12,294 nt of DNA from Trichomonas tenax (lineage: Eukaryota > Parabasalia > Trichomonadida > Trichomonadidae): positions 1 to 12,294 of the forward strand of contig JALKBU010001345.1 in assembly GCA_023091735.1 (NCBI GenBank). Direction: 5' to 3'. Both the position numbers and the translations under genes were made by a program. Below are positions 9,025 through 12,294 of this stretch, piece after piece. The notes under the pieces were generated by a model that did no database searches, was not told where the DNA came from, and saw only the letters and a list, made by a program, of their open reading frames with translations. The stretch's first letter is position 1. Every line of letters starts with the position of its first letter.

Positions 9025-9108
9025 TATCAATCTCCATTGTCAATTGCAATTAAAATGATGTCTCTTGAAATCATTCCCTTCTTAGAATCAAAGGGTGCTT
9101 TTGAATAA
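9025..9108 (+). pseudogene. Terminal ankyrin repeat and stop of the split gene
   Basis: Directly after the last 37-bp unit, codons from 9031 read SPLSIAIKMMSLEII then PFLESKGAFE and stop (TAA 9106-9108). This is a degenerate ankyrin repeat of the kind that closes trichomonad ankyrin proteins, and it aligns residue by residue with the amplified modules (SPLSIGIEMNCLEIV). It is a distinct sequence and not another array copy. An in-frame TGA at 9022-9024 isolates it. The stop is part of TAAA, the trichomonad poly(A) signal that often overlaps the stop codon, supporting a genuine gene end. It is not in the same frame as 2915-3754. I read it as the 3' end of the gene whose 5' end is at 2915. Confidence 0.65.
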
Positions 9109-10030
9109 ACCCCCTACTTTATCATGTGTTTTCCTACGATTTTTGCTCTATTTATTTCAATGTTCTGCTACTCAGGAAAAGAGGAGTTTTTTTTTCAAAT
9201 CATATTAGAGTGATATTCAGCTAGTGTATATATATATATCAATTAATTGACATGTATCGGCTGGGTTGGATATGAAGAGCCCCCAACTCTAAATAATCAA
9301 CATCAATATTGAATTTTTCAAATCATCGTAAATGTATTCAGAGCAATGAAATTAACTTATTGATTCTTTTCTTGATGTCAGGGTTTTGTAGTGCATTTGA
9401 TTTCTTTTGCATTAAGTGATTTTCAAAAGAAATTATGCTGAAGCTGTCATGTACTCTATGCATCTATTTTGTCGTCATATTAGTGACACCATTAAGAAGG
9501 CCAACATTTTTAATTTTTTTTGTTATAAAACTTTCGAATTGTACGGAAGATATATTTGTGAAAGTCAAACTACAGTGAAATACTAAAATTAATTTTACAT
9601 ATTGCATATACAGAATAGTTTATTTTTCACATCACTACTCGATCAAAAATTATATGAATAGAGACTTCTTTACATCTCATATTATTGTAGCTATCGCCTT
9701 CCTGAATGCTTAATTCCGAATTGTCGTTGTTGATGAATGAAACCTAATTAAAAAAATTAAATTCCAAATTCCGACAATGATTATCCATTATTTATATCAC
9801 TTTATATTCGACTTTATTTCGATCGACGATACAATATATAAGTAGTTTATTCCGAATTAATTTTTAATTAGGCATTTATCTCGATGAATAATGATGGGGG
9901 TGCAGGTTTCTAAAAAACTAACAATAAGGTATTTTTGTAGAGTGTCAAATTGGCTTCAAGCAAAAAACCGACATTATTAATGAGTCAGCTGTACAAAGTT
10001 TTGAAGCAAAGGATTTCAACAATATTTGTA
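9109..10030. other. Non-coding AT-rich stretch
   Basis: No protein or RNA gene is recognisable. It holds a short TA run (9227-9239) and an inverted repeat described separately (9743-9872). All reading frames are broken into short low-complexity pieces. Confidence 0.5.
9743..9872. repeat. 130-bp inverted-repeat element, MITE-like
   Basis: The left arm CCTAATTAAAAAAATTAAAT (9743-9762) faces the right arm GAATTAATTTTTAATTAGG (9854-9872). Their outer ten bases are perfectly complementary and the remainder matches with a small length difference. A short foldback element or miniature transposon would look like this, but AT-rich arms also arise by chance. No clear target-site duplication is visible. 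A CCGAATT motif recurs just outside (9716) and in the right arm (9852). Confidence 0.4.
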
Positions 10031-10130
10031 GTGGGTGGCATCAGCGCAAGGTTGTGTCTGATATAATCTTGATGGGTGGCACTGCTACAAGTCGAAATCA
10101 CATGAAATTTCGATGGGTGGCAACGTTGCA
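10030..10130 (+). repeat. Three-copy 41-bp tandem repeat
   Basis: TGGGTGGCA occurs at 10032, 10073 and 10114, exactly 41 bp apart each time, followed each time by a related C-x-x-x-GCAAG or C-TACAAG segment. The units are otherwise diverged. A minus-strand 60-residue ORF overlaps it and simply translates these repeats, so I do not call it. Confidence 0.65.
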
Positions 10131-10418
10131 AGCCAAAGAATTCGTGAAAAATTTATTGAGTGGCTCCACTTGAGAATCACAATTAATACATTATTTGTTA
10201 GATTCTGACGAGTAAAATTTACAATCTGACATGTAAAATCGTCACCTTTTCTAGGAAAGTGGACCACTCGAATAATGAAAAATGAGAATAATATTTTCTT
10301 TAATTTAACCTATTTCACAAACTGTTTCAATTAAGATAAATTAATAGAGATCATGAATGGCTTTTGTTTTGCGCACAGAAGTAATTATGGTTTTATGGTT
10401 CACATTGTTAAAAATATA

Positions 10419-10730
10419 TTAATTGGCGATTTGGTGGTCAAAAATTGTTGACATGTAAAAAAAATCATGGGCTATCTTAGAGGAATGTAGAAGCAAAACT
10501 TCTAGAATTTTTCTTGTAAGTGCAACTCCGTATGCACCAATCTCTTTTATTTTAGAACATCTAAGATTTGCAAATTCGATTGCTGAATCTTGAAACCCTT
10601 TATAAGCAATATATTTGATTACAGAAACAGTATCATCAATTACAACAGAACCTGGCTGCTGTTTGTTGCGGATAGAAATAGAGTTGCCATTGATTATAAA
10701 CTGACTTACATAATTTTCTGAGAAATTCAT
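10419..10730 (-). CDS. BspA-like leucine-rich repeat protein fragment
   Basis: The product is 103 residues. After about 28 N-terminal residues the sequence runs as BspA/TpLRR-type (LRR_5) repeats: DDTVSVIKYIAYKGFQDS, then SKIKEIGAYGVALT, then ILEVLLLHSSKIAHDFF, each about 22-24 residues and carrying the V-x-x-I-x-x-x-A-[FY] core. BspA-like proteins form a very large trichomonad family, many of them at the cell surface, usually several hundred residues long with dozens of repeats. This one has two to three and no signal peptide or membrane segment, so it is probably truncated. Upstream on the minus strand, TCATTT (10745-10750) matches the Inr consensus TCAYTW, with its +1 A about 17 nt before the ATG. 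That is the usual trichomonad spacing, so the start may be real. Family assignment is by pattern only. Confidence 0.5.
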   Translation of the reverse strand: MNFSENYVSQFIINGNSISIRNKQQPGSVVIDDTVSVIKYIAYKGFQDSAIEFANLRCSKIKEIGAYGVALTRKILEVLLLHSSKIAHDFFYMSTIFDHQIAN

Positions 10731-11197
10731 GAAACGTAAACTTTAAATGAATATGTTACTTTTAGTTATTTGTCACCCAAACATTGATCATAATTATGTC
10801 ATGTAAATTATGAAAATTTTGTCATTTATTGAGCATTTTGTCGTGTAAAGTGAAATGATGACAATTTTGTTTTTCGGATATTTTCGAAAAAGCATGAAAA
10901 CATGAACCTATGCATTGTACTTAAAGTCCAAAATGTAAGCTTGCGATTTTGGTTTTCGAAAATTAACCTTTGATTACGATATGCTTTAGGTTTTTGCAAA
11001 CCAAATATTTGACAAGTAAACCACATGTAAACAAAATATTTGGCAAGTAGTTAATATTGCGATGTATAGTCAGAAGTATATATAGGGGGTAGATGCCATT
11101 ATTTGTAACTACATATATAGTGAGGTAATAACTGCAATATATAGTGGTGGGAAACAAAGTTAATTTTTATTTTAACATAATCTATAAATATATATAA
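10731..11197. other. Non-coding stretch with scattered GACATGTAAA-like motifs
   Basis: No convincing gene. Two short overlapping minus-strand ORFs (10826-11026 and 10963-11157) are low-complexity and not called. A decamer resembling GACATGTAAA recurs at about 10798, 10839, 11011 and 11023, and also at 10208, 10222 and 10450 to the left, which may mark an old dispersed repeat. Confidence 0.35.
10745..10750 (-). promoter_or_regulatory. Candidate initiator (Inr) for the BspA-like ORF
   Basis: TCATTT on the minus strand fits TCA(+1)YTW, the core promoter of most Trichomonas vaginalis genes. The predicted +1 lies about 17 nt before the ATG at 10730. Such a short motif is frequent in AT-rich DNA; only its position gives it weight. 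Confidence 0.35.
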
Positions 11198-11296
11198 ATG
11201 ATGACACTTCAGCCCGCACTAATGAGAAAATACATCAAGAAGTCAATAAAATTCATTGATGGACAAGAAAATGAACACCACACCTTACCTCAATGA
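11198..11296 (+). CDS. Short hypothetical ORF, 32 aa
   Basis: ATG 11198 to TGA 11294-11296. The product starts MMTLQPALMRKYIKK and is basic, unlike the low-complexity surroundings. I recognise no family and no Inr upstream. It may be a remnant or chance. Confidence 0.12.
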   Translation: MMTLQPALMRKYIKKSIKFIDGQENEHHTLPQ

Positions 11297-11403
11297 TTAG
11301 GTCATGAATGAAGTTAAAAATGTTGACTTAGTAACTGATTTTAATATTTAAGTTTTGTTTTCTTTATCGCTTTCAATTATTTTTTTTTTAAAAAAATGTT
11401 TTC

Positions 11404-11429
11404 AAATTCAGGGGAATTTCCCTGAATTT
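11404..11429. repeat. Perfect 10-bp inverted repeat
   Basis: AAATTCAGGG (11404-11413), loop GAATTT, CCCTGAATTT (11420-11429). It lies just upstream of a small hydrophobic ORF. It could be a hairpin or a protein-binding palindrome; the sequence does not say which. Confidence 0.6.
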
Positions 11430-11441
11430 ATCATCAAAAAA

Positions 11442-11621
11442 ATGGTTGGTTTAAAGTTTAGTATTAATGGTAAAAATGTTGGGTTCATGAATGGAATATC
11501 GGTGGTTCCAGGTTGGATTTTTTTCAGTTTTTTATTATATAGATATTTTTCAGCTTTTTGGTTTAGCTTTGCATTTATGGTTTTCATTAATAATATCATG
11601 AATTTATTTGATGTTTTCTGA
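11442..11621 (+). CDS. Short hydrophobic ORF, 59 aa
   Basis: The first ATG at 11442 gives 59 residues beginning MVGLKFSINGKNVGFMNGIS and ending with a long Phe/Ile-rich hydrophobic stretch that could span a membrane. The frame is open further upstream only from a TTG, which is not a plausible eukaryotic start. The composition follows local T-richness and the opposite strand is also open. I do not recognise it and consider it weak. Confidence 0.15.
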   Translation: MVGLKFSINGKNVGFMNGISVVPGWIFFSFLLYRYFSAFWFSFAFMVFINNIMNLFDVF

Positions 11622-11739
11622 CATAAGAATTGAAAACTTCATTTGTTTCATTATTTATAACGTAATAGGAAACACATTTTTCACACAACCCACGAAAATT
11701 AATGATAAAAATAATGTTAGAGTTACTTAGATATATAAA

Positions 11740-11960
11740 TAGTTAGTAATTAGATGTTCGCAGAATCCACGACTTCGCCGTGGCTTCTCCGAACATCTTT
11801 TTAAATATATTTTCGACAGAATTAATTTTACAAGCTAGGGTCCCCCCATATAGAAAATAAATTTTTGAATTTCTTACAAAATAACGTTAATTTTATTTTG
11901 GAATTCCTGATTTTATAAAATCTAGTCACTTTTAAAAATAATTTATTTTTTTATTTCCTA
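11740..11960 (+). repeat. Hairpin-bearing repeat, copy B
   Basis: Starts at TAGTTAGTAATTA, then a 43-nt hairpin, then TTAAATATATTTTCGACAGA, then a GGTCCCCCC run, an AAAATAAATTTTTGAATT block and AACGTTAATTTTATTTTGG. Copy C, 380 bp downstream, repeats the same order with only scattered differences. The tail continues past a TTTATAAAAT block that also occurs in copy A. The right end is set only approximately. No transposase is visible, so it would be a non-autonomous element if mobile. Confidence 0.8.
11754..11796. repeat. Hairpin of copy B
   Basis: 18-bp arms ATGTTCGCAGAATCCACG and CGTGGCTTCTCCGAACAT around the loop ACTTCGC, with two mismatched positions. The local GC content is far above the surroundings. 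The loop differs from that of copy C at one base. Confidence 0.85.
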
Positions 11961-11968
11961 AGTAAACA

Positions 11969-12163
11969 ATGACATTCATTCCTTTGAAAGGTTATGAGGG
12001 TAAATACGAAATATTGAACATCTATCCTTACTGTATAAAGAAAGTGGGGAACGATAAGATTCTAAACATTTATGTTAGCAATGGATTCTATAGCGTATGT
12101 TTAAATATAACAACACACCTAGTTAGTAATTATATGTTCGCAGAAGTCACGACTGCGCCGTGA
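11969..12163 (+). pseudogene. NUMOD4-type homing-endonuclease fragment
   Basis: ATG 11969 opens MTFIPLKGYEGKYEILNIYP, close to the NUMOD4 pattern W-K-x-I-x-G-Y-E-G-x-Y-E-V-S-N. It continues IYVSNGFYSVCLN, matching the N-G-[YF]-Y-x-V-x-L strand that leads into the HNH nuclease in such proteins. NUMOD4-HNH proteins bind and cut DNA in homing endonucleases of phages and giant viruses, and similar ORFs are common in trichomonad repeats. The expected next motif, H-R-L-I-A-x-x-F-[IL]-P-N, is missing: from codon 51 (about 12120) the frame runs into repeat copy C and stops at TGA 12161-12163 inside its hairpin. No HNH residues remain. I infer interruption by copy C. There is no Inr near the ATG. Confidence 0.6.
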
Positions 12164-12294
12164 CTTCTGCGAACATATATTTAAATATATTTACGACAGA
12201 GTTAGTTTTTACAAGTTAGGTCCCCCCTATATAGAAAATAAATTTTTGAATTACTTACAAAACTAACGTTAATTTTATTTTGGAATTCCTGACT
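12120..12294 (+). repeat. Hairpin-bearing repeat, copy C (runs off window)
   Basis: Begins with the same TAGTTAGTAATTA as copy B and follows it through the hairpin, the ACGACAGA, GGTCCCCCC and AATAAATTTTTGAATT blocks and AACGTTAATTTTATTTTGG to the window end. Its left boundary falls inside the NUMOD4-type ORF. Because B and C share their left edge exactly, that edge is probably a true element end. Confidence 0.8.
12134..12176. repeat. Perfect 18-bp hairpin of copy C
   Basis: ATGTTCGCAGAAGTCACG (12134-12151), loop ACTGCGC, CGTGACTTCTGCGAACAT (12159-12176); all 18 pairs match. Perfect pairing here against two mismatches in copy B suggests that C is younger or that pairing is maintained. Confidence 0.95.

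Larger units (their letters stand above)
3788..9027. repeat. 37-bp satellite array, about 125 units, with seven ankyrin modules
   Basis: The unit is, in two parts, ATCAATCATTCACATTTC + ATCATCATTATGATATGAA, 37 bp. About 123 unit-lengths lie between the first and the last ankyrin motif, with two more upstream. Every inter-module distance equals 87 + 37k, so units keep exactly 37 bp with no net indels over 5.2 kb. Variation concentrates in a triplet after GATAT (GAA, AAA, ATA, AGA, TAC or GGA) and in the CACATTTC/CACATTTT/CACAATTT segment. The core ATCATTATGAT is an odd palindrome, and TTTCAT/ATGAAA extend it into a 24-nt imperfect hairpin. All three forward frames hit TGA or TAA within at most a few units, so the array is not translated as a whole under the standard code. 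Homogenisation by unequal exchange or gene conversion would explain the constancy. Confidence 0.97.

Noticed and set aside
3788..9027. CRISPR array
   Set aside because: There are no unique spacers: the whole 37 bp repeats head to tail, and the host appears eukaryotic.
3788..9027. Continuous translation of the array with reassigned stop codons
   Set aside because: Both TGA (in TTA-TGA-TAT) and TAA (in ATA-TAA) interrupt the frames, and the neighbouring genes read well with the standard code.
10085..10267. 60-residue minus-strand ORF
   Set aside because: Its end translates the 41-bp tandem repeat and the rest is low-complexity; no family features.
10826..11157. Two overlapping minus-strand ORFs of 64-66 residues
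   Set aside because: They overlap each other in different frames, follow the dispersed decamer repeats and show no domain pattern.
11408..11599. 63-residue minus-strand ORF opposite the hydrophobic ORF
   Set aside because: Antisense shadow of the same AT-rich stretch; no recognisable motif, no Inr.
12094..12121. Mini-intron in the NUMOD4-type ORF (GTATGT to ACACACCTAG, 28 bp)
   Set aside because: It resembles trichomonad intron signals, but the branch/acceptor motif does not match ACTAACACACAG and the right edge coincides with the start of repeat copy C.

Overview
This AT-rich window looks like nuclear DNA from a parabasalid protist of the Trichomonas/Tritrichomonas type. The evidence is a DUF3447-like protein that normally precedes ankyrin (ANK) repeats, a BspA-like leucine-rich fragment with a trichomonad-style initiator (Inr, TCAYTW) just upstream, a NUMOD4-type homing-endonuclease fragment, sparse short genes and abundant repeats. 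These assignments come from remembered family patterns and not from database searches.

Layout. Positions 1-900 hold a nested inverted repeat (153-211), a C-terminal fragment resembling a phage-type tail-collar or fibre protein (263-436), and a minus-orientation copy (A) of a hairpin-bearing repeat (551-830). Positions 900-2900 are essentially gene-free, with only two short unrecognised ORFs. Positions 2915-3754 encode the N-terminal part of a DUF3447/ankyrin protein. Positions 3788-9027 are a satellite-like array of about 125 units of exactly 37 bp, interrupted seven times by an ankyrin-coding module. Positions 9025-9108 encode the last ankyrin repeat and stop codon of the same kind of protein. 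Positions 9109-11740 are mostly non-coding, with an inverted repeat, a 41-bp tandem repeat and one BspA-like ORF on the minus strand (10419-10730). Positions 11740-12294 hold two direct copies (B and C) of the hairpin repeat, with a NUMOD4-type ORF between them that copy C cuts off.

The central observation is the array. Distances between successive ankyrin modules are 716, 457, 790, 1012, 679, 1012 and 494 bp. Every one leaves remainder 13 on division by 37, so each equals 87 + 37k with k = 17, 10, 19, 25, 16, 25 and 11. Over 5.2 kb there is therefore no net length change in any block. The array starts in the N-terminal gene's own frame, right after an R-S-P-L ankyrin motif, and stops just before an S-P-L-S-I-A-I repeat that ends in TAAA. 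I infer that one ankyrin gene was split when its internal repeats were amplified together with, or invaded by, a 37-bp minisatellite. The 37-mer contains a palindromic core and two small variable positions. Whether the array is only a satellite or has an RNA, chromatin or recombination role cannot be decided from sequence alone.
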